Below are positions 12,701 through 27,700 of a stretch of DNA of 64,000 bases, one piece after another; the stretch's first letter is position 1; each line of letters begins with the position of its first letter. The DNA is from Eutreptiella sp. 'Long Island Sound 2002' (lineage: Eukaryota; Euglenozoa; Euglenophyceae; Eutreptiales; Eutreptiaceae), in assembly GCA_964036045.1 (NCBI GenBank), contig OZ038383.1:42616354-42680353 (forward strand), given 5' to 3'. A program made the position numbers and the translations under genes. The notes under the pieces were generated by a model. That model ran no database searches, had not been told where the DNA came from, and worked only from the letters and a program-made list of their open reading frames with translations.

Positions 12701-15700
12701 TCAGGGGACACCCATCCTCTGCCTTGTCCAGGGGGCACTTCGTTTGGCGCACGGGATGCGCCATGTCTGCAAAAAATGTACTGGTTGCCCTTGGTGTCGC
12801 TTGGCTACTGGCATGTCAAGCTCACCGGCTGACCAAATGTCCAGCCGGCTAGCCAACTGTCTAGCCGGACACCCAGCCGGCCAGCCAGTTGGCCGCATGT
12901 CCGCCGAGCCAGTTCGTCTGCCGAACTGGTCCGTCCGCCGAACGCATGTCTGGTTTAGTTGATCCAGCCGACGTGTCACCCGGCATTTTCTGGCTAGCCA
13001 ACCACCTGTGTGGCCCCGCATCTCTCAGAGTCCGGGGGTGACCGTGATGCCCTCTGGCGCAACAGCCCTGCGCCCCATGGCAGCACATACCGTGCACTGA
13101 TGGTGCTGGTGCCGCTCATGCACCCAGGGCAGCGTGCCCGCTTTCTGGCCTCTGGCTGGCGGGGAGGAAACTGCCTCCGCAGGGGATCACTTCCCTTTGC
13201 ACCCTGTGCCACCAGATCCATCTGTAACCACGGCCAGCTCTTTGAGCCCTACACCACTGTAGGCACAGCATAGACATCCGCGGCGAAGCAGCCTGCCGCC
13301 CTCCCTTCCCCAGGCACCGTTGTTAAGGTGTGCGATTCACATCCACTGAGGGTTGATGCCGCCTTGCCAGCCTGCGGCATTTGGCATGCTCCTTGGCCCT
13401 CCCCCTTTGCTGTTGGGCTCAGCGTGCCCTACCAGTATCGATGTAGCCTAAGTAGGTGGTGCTAGACCACCTGTGGTCTGGGAAAGAGTGGCCGGCCATT
13501 GACTCCACCATTGCACCTGCCCCCAGTGGGACCAATCAGGAGTATCGGCCGATGATCTTGGCAGGTAGTGAGTCTCAGGGGTCCTATGGTCGCAATAGCC
13601 CATCGAGGGCTGTCAGCCACTCCAGAAGTTTGTGGAGGAAGTCCGCTCCCCATTTCCACTCTCGTAGGAGACGCCCCAACACTGGTAGCGTCGTCAGCTT
13701 GGGTACCTCGTTTCTACTACGTTTTATAAAATTTTACTAAGTTTTACCTCGTGTGGTACTAAGTCTTACCAAATACCCGTCTAGGTGTCTAGGTATGTGG
13801 TGTATGGGTGAGATTGTGCACATGTGAAGATAGGAGGATGTATGTAGGCATCCGGGCATACGTGGCAATTGGAGCTAGTGCCACCGTTATGTGTCTCTTG
13901 GTTGTCGGCGGTGACGCACTGGGAAAAGGAGGCAGCTTTCATCCTCCCAAGCTTTGAGGGCTCGCAGCACCGCGAGAAACATGTTATGGAGGTCCCGCAC
14001 GAATTTTGCAAAGCACACGCAAAGCACAGTGGTCATATCAATCCTCTGCATATCAGTAGCATCTGGGCGGGGAATTTCGTGAGGGAGAAACTTCCACACA
14101 CCTCCAATTTTGATGCGGAGCCATCAGACACATGAAAATTCAACACCCCCAACCCTTGGTTCCTCGTGGACAATCAATTGTGTGAAACTTTGGCAGACCC
14201 AAATCTTGAACAATACCAACTCATCAGAGATAAACCAAAAAGAGCAAGGCCCAGGTTGGCTCTCCATACTGAAGGAGGCACTAGCAGGAAGTGCCCCAAA
14301 TTGTGCAAAAAAAAGTTCATGGGGAATTTCGACACCAAAGTGAAAAAAAAATTACCCATGACATTGTGCCCTCACGAAAATCCCCCCTTGTAGATGGATA
14401 GTCGCACCACACATAGTCGGAAAAATGATAGATATCAACAGACCACTGGATGTGTGGAATCTCAATCGGAGGAAAACTTAGTAAAACTTTTTTCAAAAAA
14501 ATCTTTTTAAAAATTTTTGTTAACTAAGTGTTACCTCGTTTCTACTGAGTTTTACCCCCCCCCCATTTCTACCGCTATCAGCGGATGCTTGCTCCGCTAG
14601 GCAGTGCCCTGTCGCCTCTGAGATGGCGTGTCAACCTTAGGCGTCCTAAGGGGAAGGGGTATACAAACGCAAGCACTGGCCGTAGTGGCCTACCTCACTT
14701 AGCGCACGTCAGCTGGTGATCCAGCGGTGCCTCCTCCCCTCCTCTCATACGGCACGTCAGTCGGTGATCCGGCGGTGCCTCTTCCTCCCCCGCCTGCATG
14801 GCAGTCGGCGATCCAGTGCGGCCACTTTGCCTCCCCCCCCCCCCCCCCCTTGGTTTGCAACTGAGAAAGTTATGCTGGGCCCTCCGGGCCCAAACACCAA
14901 ACCCTTTCCCTAGTTTGAGCCCCGGGGACACCTATACCACAGGGCCGAGCTCTGCATGCTCCGGGCTCTTCGTGGTGTTGACTAGTGCACGTCGACCATG
15001 CCCCATCCTCCCTCTCACTCTCCCCCTCACTCACCATGGCCCCGGCAGTTGTCCTAGATGTCATAGCGGAAGCCTTTCGCGCCATATCTCCAGCTGACTG
15101 CTTGGCAACCATCACTCCCCGGGACAACTTCCCCTGCACGGGTGCGGCATGGAATCCCATGGCCCATGAGCTCCTGTTAACCCTTCATCATCACCCCTCG
15201 GGTGTCCTCTGCACGGGACGCTCTGCGGATGACACCTTCCCGGCAATGCGGCTCCCAGTGATCTATTGGTTTCTGACCTGGGCCGCCAAGGAGGCTAAGC
15301 CGATCCCCTGTCACCTATTCCTACCAACAGCGTCCTCACATCAGCCCGGTGGGTTAAGGAGCTCCGTGCACACGGCCCCAGATGGCGATGGCAAGCTCTG
15401 CCACCCTGGTTTGTTGATGCGGCTGTACGTCTCGAAAGAGCGCTAGCGCAAGGAGTCCGCTGACAACACGTCACACAACCCATGGCTACTGCAGCTCCAA
15501 GCGCTGTCATCCATGGACTCCTCTGATTTCCTCTCCAGACTGGACTCCCTCGCTTCCGTCCAAGAAAACAAGGCCAAGGAGCATGCCCAGCCGCTTCTCC
15601 CCCTGGCCCGGGCCCACCAGTTGGGCTCCAAGGCCTACGGTAACATCAATGGGGTCACGACAACGGCTGCTCTGGTTGGTGTGGCCAAATCGCTATGGCT

Positions 15701-18700
15701 CACTTGCCCGTCCTACAGACAGCCCATGCTTCGGGCGGACGTAGCGCTATATCGAGGTCGTCGAGGAGAAGAACAAAAATAACAACCTGCTGACCTCAAG
15801 ACCAAGTCCCTGGAGCAGATCGTCCGGCTGGTTGAACAACCAAACTCCCAAGATCTACCCTTTGGTGATGTCACGCGGCAGCTGGCCGTGCATGACGCAA
15901 CACAGTGTCTGACTGCGCCTCCCAGAGCCTCCTAGTGGTCACATCGGAGGACACATTCCGACAAGCCCTTGTGCAGACCTACCGAGGTATAGAGACTAAA
16001 CTTGGCATGACTCATGTCACGCACACCCTCAAAACGGAGCCCACTAGTAGGGCAGCCGACGTGGCCTTCAACTGGGTCCTCCGTCGTGGCGCCAATTCGG
16101 CAAGCCCCGCAACACCTCGGGTGGCAACGCCCCCTCAGCCACAACTATCCCACATTGTTGCCCGAGGGCTCCAGGACTCCCTCCTGCTGCCAGCCTCCCG
16201 CAATGCCGCTACTAAACCCCGCCATACTCCCGGGCCACTGAGTCCTCATGCTCCGCGTTCAAGATATTGTCGGGGACACCCTTGTCATGGCGGTCAGTGT
16301 TCAGCCCACTCACCTATTGCTCACCCCCATCACCCTCAGACCCTAGATGGTGCGGCGGCGCGTTGGCGTCGCCTCCGTCAACGAGTCCGTTTGGGCCTCC
16401 CTCTTCTACTCTTGCACGGAGCGCACTTACCTAGACACTAGCACGGTCCCCCCGCAATGGTTTGTCACCATTGCCAACACCCAGCGCGACAGTTCTCGGG
16501 TATACCTGACCAGCGACATATGCTACACCTCCTCCGCATCCCCCACACTTGCCTCCGCCCCGGCCAAGAAGAAAGCCGAGAGGAACAATAAGCGATAAAC
16601 AATAACCTTCGCCAGGAGACCTCCCGGACGTGCAGCGCTCACGGCCCGCCCAATGGGATGCCTCCAGCGACACGGTGGTCGTGGCTCGGCCCAGCTAGTG
16701 GCCCCTTCCGCTCCTAACACCAAGGCCATAGACAGTCCCTCCGCCAGCCCCGGGTGGCGCACGAGGCGCGGATAGAGCACCAATCGACGTCACCGCCTGC
16801 CGCTAGATGGACCTGCCACGGACGCTGCCGCGCGTCACACCTTTGAAACCCTCATATGCCGTGCTTCGCCTGTAGCTGAGTCCTAGCCACTACGCAAGGT
16901 GGCCGCCACGCTCCCTCCGCCTCTCCATGCCTTCCTCTCTTCCCTTCCCATAGATAAGGCAGATAACGGATTGCACACAGGCCTCTAGGTGGCATGCTGG
17001 TTCTATAGCACCCTCTTTGCATCCCCTACAAATGGCCGCTCTCCCCGTTGCCCCCGCTATGCCACCCCGGGCGGGCTTGCCCTCCTACAGCACCCCCCTC
17101 CCCCCGTCCATCCCTCTACGCAAGCCTAGCTACGCATCAACGTGCGAGCGCAGCATCCACCGTCTGTTTGGCATTCCCTGCTGCTATACCCCACACCCCC
17201 TTGGTGTCTCATCCTTTTGTGTGCGCACAGCTACCTCTCTGAGCCGTCCCCCCCTTGCACCGCCGCCGCAGCCTCGCACTTGTGGCCCCCCCTTCTTTAC
17301 ACCCCGTGGTGACCTCGTCCAAATCCCTCAACGCAACCTGCCACTTTGAAGTCGCGGCTCGTTGTGCCAGCGATGTGGCAGGCACGCTAGTCCCCCACAC
17401 CGCCCCGCTGTTCCTCACCACTGGGGACAGATCCTATTTCTCACCTCGTGTCGCCCCCCGCCCCCCTCCCGGAAGCGGCGGTGGCTGTGTGACTCCCTCC
17501 TCCACCCCCACCCTCACTCTCCTATATTGCAACAATCTTGGGGGAGTGGAGACCAAGTGAGAAGACTTTGAGCACCACCTCCTCTCCCTCGATATTGGAT
17601 ATGGTATCTATCAGGAAACCTGGTGGGACAACTCCCTGCATCCCTGGCAGCTATGGCTTTGTCGACAGCCGCACACAAGGGATGGGCGCGGGTTTCCTCA
17701 TCTGGTGGTCTTGGGCCTTAGTCAAAGGCCCCACAACCCCACACCTGGCTATGGATTGTAACAACCGGTTTCCAGTGATGCTAGACTGTGCCCGGTTCGG
17801 TGCACTCCTCCTGATCTCCATACACCTTAGACCACACTACAGGTTTTGCCGCAGTCACACAGCTTTGGGCTTCAGGTCGTTAGAGCCACGTCGGCTGATA
17901 CTCAATGGCTGTCCAAGCTAGTGGCTCGCTTCGTGCTTCGTGGATGGGCTGGCTAGGCACATTTCTTGGTCGACGCTATAGCCTCCATGCACTGTGTGCG
18001 CACCAAAGCCCCCCCCCCCTTCGTCTACTCTCCTCAATCATTTGTTCCGCCAAGTGGTGGAAGCTCGGTAGGCGCCTGCAAATTTTGGCTGGAAGCTCGG
18101 CACAATACATGACACAAACACCCAGTGGCCACGCTTCAGCGCGAGGCGCACCTCCTAGCAGCACATGGTGCCCCATTGGCACTTCCATTCACTGCCCCCC
18201 ATACTCCCCTTGTTGAGCCGGGCTATGCTGGCCACCAGTGAGGGCTGCCTGCGCCTAAAAGTCCGAAACAGTGTGGCTAACCTCCATGACCAAGCACTAG
18301 TCCACCAAGCGTCGCTCGTCCCGTCGTGGGACAGGTCACATTGGGGCGCGGATGCATTCACGGCTCTCCTTCTCGACTCCTCCCTCCCAAGGACCCAGGT
18401 GGCAGCGGCCTTCTGCCTGCGCGCGCTTACGTTCCGTCCTCCTCCCGTCACAGTGCACTATTACAGCTACGACTTCTGCGACACGCACATGGACCACCCG
18501 CGGTTCCACGTAACCCACGCGTGTCCGGCTTTCCTTCAGCGTGGCCAATGGGCGTTTGTCCGTCTCCTGGTGACCCTCGCCAAGCTCTCCGACTCTTACC
18601 TTCCAAAGGGAACAACCATGATACAGCCAAAGGGTGGCACTTTCGTGTCAGTGGCCATGGATACGGACAAGGGACTTCCAGCAGCCCCCCCCCCCCCCCC

Positions 18701-21700
18701 GCTCCACAAAATCGTTGTTTTCTCTCCAATGGGCCTAGTTCACTACATACACACCCCGGACTGCCAGTGCACCAGGTTCCAGAGACGGAGTCCGGATGGT
18801 GCTCGAGGAAATGGCAAAGCCTGCTCCCCCCTGGCCAACCTGCTCATGATCCTCGACACTCTGGAATGGCCCACCAGGCCCCACCCAACCCTCAACTCCC
18901 ACGTGGAGATAACACGCCCGCAGTCGGTTCTGCCCCTTTCAGTGGCCTTGTTTGCGCAATGGATGGTGTGCCACCTCCAAATTTGGCGCATGCTTGCCGG
19001 GGGTTGCCTGCAGACTGTGGTTGCGGGGTGCAACGGCCAAAGCTACTCCGTACTACGGTTATTCCAAATCGGACCCCATTGCCAAATGCTTTTCTTGTGA
19101 TGGCACACCTTACATAGTCTGCAACGAATGTGATGTTCTTCAATTACCTTGCATGCGTCTATCTTCTGTCGGTCGGAGATATGTGTTGCGTTGCGCCAAT
19201 TGTGGGCGACCAACCTTGCTACCGTTGCTGTTGCTTTTGCTGTTGTTGCCGCTTCCAATGTTAACAACAATCATGGTGTGTGAATATGTCGCAGGTGGTA
19301 TGCGGTGCTCCTGAATAACCCCAAAATGCCGATCGTCAAGTAAGAAATGACCAAGAATTTTGCAAGAAGCTGCAAGGGGAATGGAAATAAGCTCTGATTG
19401 GGAGGTGCACCAAGAATCTCACAAAGGGAGGCAAATTGAGCTGTATAGACACTAAGGCCAAGTTGATTTTCAAGTGTGTCTTTTGTAACGGCTTTTAAGT
19501 AGTTGGCACTAAGGTTGGTTGTGGCCTTGCTAGGTTCTCTTGTTTTATTACACCTGGTTTTGTTCCCAGTGGTGGCGCACTGATGTCGGCCAATTGCCCT
19601 GCCAAGACTCTTTTCTACAGCCTGATTTTGTTTCTAGTGCCCAATCCCAATTATATTATGTCATTTTGGCCGAGTGCCAATTAATTGGTGCGCACGATGG
19701 TTTGGCCTGGGTGGGGCGCCACTAACACAGGTGACTGGGCATACGCAGGGCCGTGTACCACCTACCATCGAAGTGTTGACTACCTCCGTAAAAACGGAGG
19801 GCTTTGGCCTTTGGGCTTATCTTCTAGATGCAAAGAGGGCCTTAGGCACCCACGGATGCCACTGATTGGGGAAGTCAGGCAGCCGTGCGCCGCACTCACA
19901 CCCACGCGTCTCAGGGGCGGCCGATACACCTCCTAGTGCGGTCGTTCATGTGCACGTGTACCATTGAGGTTCTCTCTCTGTGGTAGGTCGGAATGAAGGA
20001 GGGCAGGGCACATGCACCAGCAAGAGAATGCCATGGATGACACGTCATTGGAAGTGGCCCTGTGTTGGCAAAGTGTGGACCACCGCCGCGTCGCACAACA
20101 GTATGTGGTGGCAGATGGCAAGCATGTTCATGGGCCCCGGGAGCACCCGGAGCAGAGTGTCCAGTCTGCGGCAAGGGTGAGGACGATCACGGGGACAGGG
20201 TGCACTTGGAGGAGGTGCAACATGGACGAGTCTTGCTGGGAGGGGTGGACCAGTATGGTCGCCTTGGGGGCGAGCGCGTGGCTGGAAGGGGGGGGGGGGC
20301 ATGCACAACGGTATCTTGTGGCACTTGCAAAGTGCGCTTGACAACACGTTCAGACAAGGCACAATGAGACATGCCGCACAGCAATTGACACTATCACCCC
20401 GCCCGATAAAGGTGGAATGCACGCGTGCAATTGCAAATGCAAAGGCAACGCAAGCATCCAGGGGGTCACAATCACCAGTGGCCCACAAGTGGGCAAATGG
20501 GCTATGTCACTCCTGCCGTTTGGGGGTGCCCAACGCTTCAGTGCGGGGGACAAAATCAGAGGTGGCCCCAAGTGGGCAAATTGGCGACGTCATCCGTGCT
20601 GTCTCGGGGGTCCCCAACGCTTCACAGCGGGGAATAAAATGAGAGGCAACGGACAAGTGAGCAGATTGGTTGCACCACCCTTGCATCTTGGGGGGTCCCC
20701 AAGGCTTTAGAGCGTGGGACTTAATCGGAAGTGGCCAACAAGTGGGGAGATGGGCTACAGCACCCCTATCCGTTCACATACGGGGGACTAAATCGGTAGT
20801 GGCCCACAAGTGGGCTGATTGGCTATGACACGCCCACCATCCGGGGGGTCCCCAATACTTCCGAGAGGGGATGAAAACAGAAGTGGCCCCAAAGTGGGCG
20901 GATTGGCTACATCACCCCTGCGAACTTAGGGGTCCCCAATGCTTTTGAGCGGGGGACAAAATCAGAGGTGGCGCACAAGTGGGTGGATTGGCAACGGCAC
21001 ACCTACCGTTTGCGCCCCCCCCCACACTGCAGGGCGGGACACAAAAGAAAAAATGTCCGCCAACAGGGTGGATTGGCTACGTCACCCTTGCTAACAACAC
21101 TTCGGAGCGGGGAACTAAATCAGACGTGGCCAACAAGTGGGGGGATGGGCTATGTGAGCCCTGCCACCCAACACCTCACATCGGGGGACAAAAAAAGCGG
21201 TGTCCCACAAGTGGCCCAAGAGTAGGAAGATTGTCTGCTTCACCCTTGCCGTATGGGGGGTCCCCAACACTTCTCAGCGGGGGGCTAAATTAGCAATGCC
21301 CCACAAGTGGGGAGATTGGCTACGCCACCCATGCCGTTATGGGGATCCCCAACGCACTGCCTCACAGCCGGGGACACAGTCATTAGTGGCCCACAAATGG
21401 ACACACTGGCTACATCACCCTCGCCCTGGGGGGGGGGGGGGGGGGCAACACTGCAGAGCGGGGGACACAATCAGCAGCGGCCGACAAGTGGGCGGATTGG
21501 CTACGACACCCTGAGGGGTCCCCAACGCCTAAGAGCAGGGGGGAAAACCAGAAGAGCGCCACAGTAGGGCGGATTGGCTATGCCACCCCCCCACCCCCCG
21601 TCCAGGGATCCCTAACGCCTCAAAGCACCCACTTCTGATTTTGTCCCCATCTCTGAGGCGTTGGGGACTCCCCAATTGCTGAGTTGACATAGCCAATGCA

Positions 21701-24700
21701 CCTAGTTGTGGGCCACTGCTGATTTGGTTTCTTGTTCTGAAGCGTTGGGAACCCCCCAAAAATCAAGGGTGACATAGTCAATCTGCCCACTTGCGGGCCA
21801 CGTCTGATTTCATCCCCTACTCAAAAGCCGTGGGAACCACCCAAACACCAATGGTGACGTTGCCAATCTGCCAACTTGTGGGCCATGTCTGATTTCATCC
21901 CCACTCTAAAGCTTTGGGGACTCCCGAAACGGCAAGTGTCACGTACCCAATCTGCGCACTTGTGGGCCACAGCTGCATTTGTCCCCCTATCTGCAGCTTT
22001 GCGGACCCCCCCCCCCCCCGAGCGACAAGGGTGACGTAGCCAATTTGCCCATTTGTCGGGCTCTAATGACTGTGCCCCGACAAAATCAGCATGGGCCCAC
22101 AAGTGGGCAGATGTGTACGTCACCCTTGGTGTCAAGGGGGTTCCCAACGCCTCGGAGCGAGGGAGAAAATTAGAAAAGCGCCAGAAGTGGGCGGGGGCGG
22201 ATTGGCTATGCCACCCCCCCCCCCCCCGTCCGGGAATCCCGCGCAAAAGTAGGCAGATTGGCTATGCCACACCTGCCGTTCGGGGATTCCCCAACGCTAC
22301 ATATCACGGGACACAGTGATGAGTGTCCCACAAGTGGGCGGATGGGGAATGTCACCGCTGTCGTTTGGGGGAACCTGAACGCTTACGAGCGGAGGACGAA
22401 ATCAGAAGTGTCCCACAAGTGGGCAGATTGGCTACGTTACCGCTGCCATCCAGGGGGTCCCCAACGCTTCAAAGCGGCAGACAAAATCAGCAGTGGCCAA
22501 CGGATGGGCACATGGGCTACGTCACCCCCGCCATTTGGGGGCGTCTCCAACGCTTCAGAGCGGGGGAGTGGCCCACAAGTGGGCGAACTGGGTACATCAC
22601 CACTGCCATCCGGGGGGTCCCCAATGCTGGAGAACAAGAAACCAAATCAACAGTGGCCCACAACACCTTGGCAATGTGAACCCTGCAACTAGGGCGTCCC
22701 CAACGCTTCACAGCGGGGGAGAAAATGAGAAGTGGCACAAAAATTGACGGATTGGCTACGTCATCCCTGTTGCTTGTGGGGTCCAGGATTGCTTCTGAGC
22801 GGGGAACACAGTCAAAAGTGTCCCGAAAGTGGGCGGATGGGCTACGCCACCCTTGCCATCTGGGGGGTCCCCAACGCTTCACACCGACTAGGGGACAAAA
22901 TCAGCACTGCCCCACAAATGTGTAGATTGGTTGAATCACCCCCGCCACCCGGGGGGTCCCCAACGCCTCAGAGCGGGGGACCAAATCACTGGTGGCCCAC
23001 AAGTGGGCAGATTGGCTATATCACCCGTGCCGCTGGGGGGGTCTCCAACGCTTCGGAGCGGGAGACGAAATCAGCCGTGGCCCATTAGTTGGCGGATTGG
23101 CTACGTCACACTTACCGTCTGGGGATTGCCCAACGCTTCGGAGAAGGGGATAAAATCACAAGTGGCCCACAAGTGAGCGGACTGGCTACGTCACCCTTGC
23201 CGTCTAAGCGGTCGCCAACGATTCGGAGCGGGGGGCAAAGTCACAAGTGCCCGCCCGACAAGTGGGAAGATTGGCTATGCCACCCATGCTGTTCAGGAGG
23301 TCCCCAACGCCTTAGAGCGCTTGATTTAATTAGAAGTGCCCCACAATGGGGCAAATTGGCTACGTCACCCGGTGCCAAGTGAGGGGTTCCCAACACCTCC
23401 GGGCGGGGGACAAAATCAGCAATTGCCCACAAATGGGCGCATGGGCTACATGAGCCCTGCCAATCCGGGGGGGGGGTCCCCAACACCACACATCGAGGGA
23501 CAAAACCGGAGGTGGCCCGGAAAAGGGCAGACTGGCTACGTCACCCCTGGATCCGGGGAGTCCCCAACAGATCCGGGGACAACATGAGCATTGGCCCACA
23601 AATGGGCGGATTGGCTATGTCACCCGTGCCGCCTGGTGTGTGCCCAACGCTTCAGAGTAGGGGACAAAAACAACATTGGCCCACAAGTGGGCCAATGGAA
23701 TGTGTCATCCTTGCCGTCTGGGTGTCCCGAATGCCTCAAAGCAAGGGACAAAAGAAGCAGTGGCAAACAAGTGGGCAGATTGGCTACACCACCCCTGCCT
23801 TCTGCGGGGTCCCCAACGATGTAGAGCGGGGGAGTGAATTAGCAGTGGCCCATAAGTGCGCGGATGGGCCACAAGACCCTTGCCGTGTAGGGCGTCCCCA
23901 GTGATTCACTTCGGGGGACAAAAAGGGAGGTGGCCCAGAACCGGGTGGATGGTCTATGCCACCACTGCTGTTACGCGGGTCCCCAACAAATCAAAGCGCG
24001 GGACAAAATCAGAGGTGGCCCACAAATGGGCAGATTGGCCACAACACCCCTGGGTGGTCCTGAACGCTTCATAGCGGGAGACATTTATGGGCAATTGCTG
24101 ATTTTGTCCCCCGCCGTGAGGTGTTTGGGAGCCCTCACTTGGTAGAGGTGACATAGCCAATCTGCCCACTTGTGGGGCACTTCTGATTTGCCCCCCCCGG
24201 GCTCCCCAATGCTTCAGAGCGGGACACAAATTGACGAGTGCCCCACAACTAAGAAGATTAGCCATGTCACCCTTGCCGTCTTGGGGGTCCCCAACACTTC
24301 AAAGCGGGGGAGAAAATCCGTAGTGGCCCACAAGAGGGCGGATTGGCTACGTCACGGCTGCCCTGCAGGGGGTCTTGAACGCTCCGGAGCGGAGGACAAA
24401 ATCAGTAGTTGCCAACAAGTGGGCGGATGAGTTCCGTCATCCCTGCCATCTAGGGGGTCCCCACTGCTTCACATCCGATCCCCTAGACATCATGGTCGAT
24501 GTAGCCAATTTGCCCACTTGTGGGGGTTTTCTGACTTTGTGCCCTGCTCTTAAACATTGGGGACCCCTCAGGCGGCAGGGGTGACGTAGCCAAGCTGCCC
24601 ACTTCCGGTGCTTTTTTGATTTTCTCCCCCGCTCTGAGGCGTTGGAGAACCCGTAGATGGCAAGGGTGACGCAGCCAATCCGCCCACTTGTGGGCTGCTG

Positions 24701-27700
24701 CTAATTTTGTCCCCCGATGTGAAGCGTTGGGTACCCCTTGGGACGGTAGGGGTGCCATGGCCCATCTGCCCACTTGTGGGCCTCTACTGATTTTCTCCCC
24801 TGCTCTAAAGTGTTTTGCACCCACTAGACGCCAAAGGTGGCGTAGCCAATCTACCCACTAGTGGGGCACTTCTGATTGTGTCTCCCGCTCTGAACCGTTG
24901 GGGACACCCACACGGCAAGGGTGACGTAGCCAATGTGCCCACTTGTTGGCCACTGTTGACATTTTTTGCCCGCTCTCAAGATTTGGGAACCCCCTAGGCG
25001 GGAGCGATGACTTAGCCGATCCGCCCAGTTGTGGGCCCATTCTGATTTTCTCCCCCTGTTTGAAGCGTTGGGGACCCTTAAAACGGAAAGGATGGTATAG
25101 CTCATCTTGTGACTTGTGCGGCACTTCTTACATTGACCCCCGATGTGAAGCGGTTGGGGTCCCCTAAGAAGGTAGGAGTGACTTAGCCAATCCGCCCACT
25201 TGTGAGCCACTTCTATATTTGTCCCCCACTATGAAGCGTTGGGGACCCCCACACGTGAGGGGTGACGTGCTACCCATTTTTCGGGCATAATTTTTGATTT
25301 TGCCAACGCGCTAGAGATGGGGACAAATACAACAGTGCCACACAAGTGGGTGCATCGACTACATCACCTCTGCCGTCTAAGGTGTCCCCAAGGCTTCAGA
25401 GCGGGGGACAAATACAGTAGTGCCCCACAAGTGGGCAGATTGGCTCCGTGATCCTTGCCGTCTGCGGGTCCCCAACGCTCCGGAGCGGGGGCCACAATCA
25501 GCAGTGGCCCACAATTAGGCAAATTGGCTACGCCACCCCTGCCGTCCGGGGGGTCCCCAACGCCTCAGGACGGGGGATAAAAGCAGCAGTGGCCCACAAG
25601 TGGGTGGATGGGCTACATCACCGCTACCAACTAGGGGGTCCCCAACGGTTCACAGCGGGGGACGGAAGTATCCCACAAGTGGGCAAATTGGCTATGTCAC
25701 CGATGCCGTCTGGGGGGTCCACAACATTGTAGAGCGGGGGACGAAATCAGCAGTGGCCCACAATTGGGCGGATTTGCTATGTCACCCCTGCAATCTGGGG
25801 GGGTCCTCGAGCCCTTCAGATCGGGGCACAAAAACAAAGGTGGCCCACAAGTGGGCAAATCGGCTATGTCCTCCCCTATGGGGGGTCCCCAACGCTTCAG
25901 AGCATTGGCCACGTGCCCCTTGGCGTGCACGGGGTCCCCAACGCCTCGGATTGGGGGACACAATGAGCGGTGGCCCAGAAGTGGGCAGATTGGCAACATC
26001 ACGCCTACCGTCTGGAGTGGTCCCCAACGCTTCACATCGGGGGACAAAATCATTATTGGCCCACAAGTGGGCGGATTGGCTATGCCACCTCTGCCGTGTG
26101 GGGCATCCCCAACGGTTCATATCGGGGAACAAAATTAGCTGTGGCCCACAAGTGGCCAGTTTGGCTACGTCACCCTTGCCGTTTGAGCCCAATGGTTCAC
26201 ATCAAGTGAGAAAATGAGAGTTAGCCGACAAGAGGGCGGATTGGCTGCATCACCCCATACGTCTAGGACGGCCCAACACTTCACACAAATTCAGAAGCGG
26301 CTGCCAAGTGGGCAGATTGGCTACGTCAACGCTTCAGAGGTGGGGGACAAAATTAGACTTGTCCCCCAAGTGGGCCGATTGGCGACATCACCCCTGCCAA
26401 GTTGAGGGCCCCCAATGCTTCAGATCACGGGACAAAATCAATAGCGGCGCACAAGTGCGCAGATTGGCTACGTTACCCCTGCTATTTGGGGGGTCCCGGA
26501 GGCTTCACATCAGGGGACAAAAACAGAGATGGCGCACAAGTGGGCGGATTGGATATGTCACCTCTGCCCTATGGGGGGTCCCCAATGCTTCGGAGCGGTG
26601 GACAAAATCAGCAGTGCGCCACAAGGGGGCAGATATGCTACCTCACCCCAGCCATTTGGGGGTTCCCCGACACCTTAGAGCGGTGGACAAAATCTGAAAA
26701 ACGCCACAAGTGGGGAGATTGGCTACTCACCGCTACCAACTGGGGGGTACCCAACGTTTCACAAGAGAGGACAAAATCAGAGGTGGCCCACAAATGCGCG
26801 GATTGGCTACGTCACTGCGGCCAAATGGGGGCTCCCCAACACTTCACAACAGGGGACAAAATCAGAAGTAGCCTACAATTGGGCGGATGGGCTACGGCAC
26901 CCTTGCCAACTGGGGTCCCCAACGCTTCAAAGCGGGGGACAAAATCAGAAGTGCCCCACAAGTGGGTGGATTGGCTACAGCACCCCTGCCGTTTGGGGGG
27001 TCCCCAACGCTGCAGAGTGGGGGATAATATCACAAGTGCCCAACAAGTCTGCAGATTGGCTACATCACCACTACCAACTGGGGGGTGCCCAACAGTTCAG
27101 AGCGGGGGACAAAATCAGAGTTGGCCAACAAGTGGGCGGATGGGCTACGTCACCCTTGCCGTTGGGGGGTCCCCAACGCTTCGGAGCGGAGAACAAAATC
27201 AAGAGTGGCCCGCACGTAGGTGGAGGGGCTACGCCATCCCTGCCGTTTGGGGGGTCCCCAACGCTGCAGAGCGGGGGACAAAATCACAAGTGCCCAACTA
27301 GTCGGCAAATTGGCTACGTCACAACTACCAAGTAGGGGGTTCCCAACGGTTCAAAGCGGGGTACAAAATGAGAGATGGTCGACAAGACGGCAGATTGGCT
27401 ATGTCACCCCTGCCGTTTGGGGGGTCCTCAACACTTCAGAGCTGGGTACAACATCAGAAGTGCCCCACAAGTGGGCGCATGGGCTACCGCACCCTTGCCG
27501 TCTAGGCGTTCCCCAACGCTTCAGAGCGGGGTACAACATTAGCCGTGCCCCACACCTGGGCGGATGGGCTACGTCACCATTGCCGTTTGAGGGGTCCCCA
27601 AGGCTTCACAGCAGGGTGCAAAATTAGCCGTGCCCCACAAGTGGGCGGATGGGCTACCTAATCCCCTGCCAATGGGCGGTCCCCAACGCTTCACATCGGG

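Noticed and set aside
18952-19314. Zinc-finger protein ([15 protein letters not shown])
   Set aside because: Cysteine spacing matches no family I know, the C-terminal half is a leucine repeat from a TTG microsatellite, and it lies in decayed LINE DNA.
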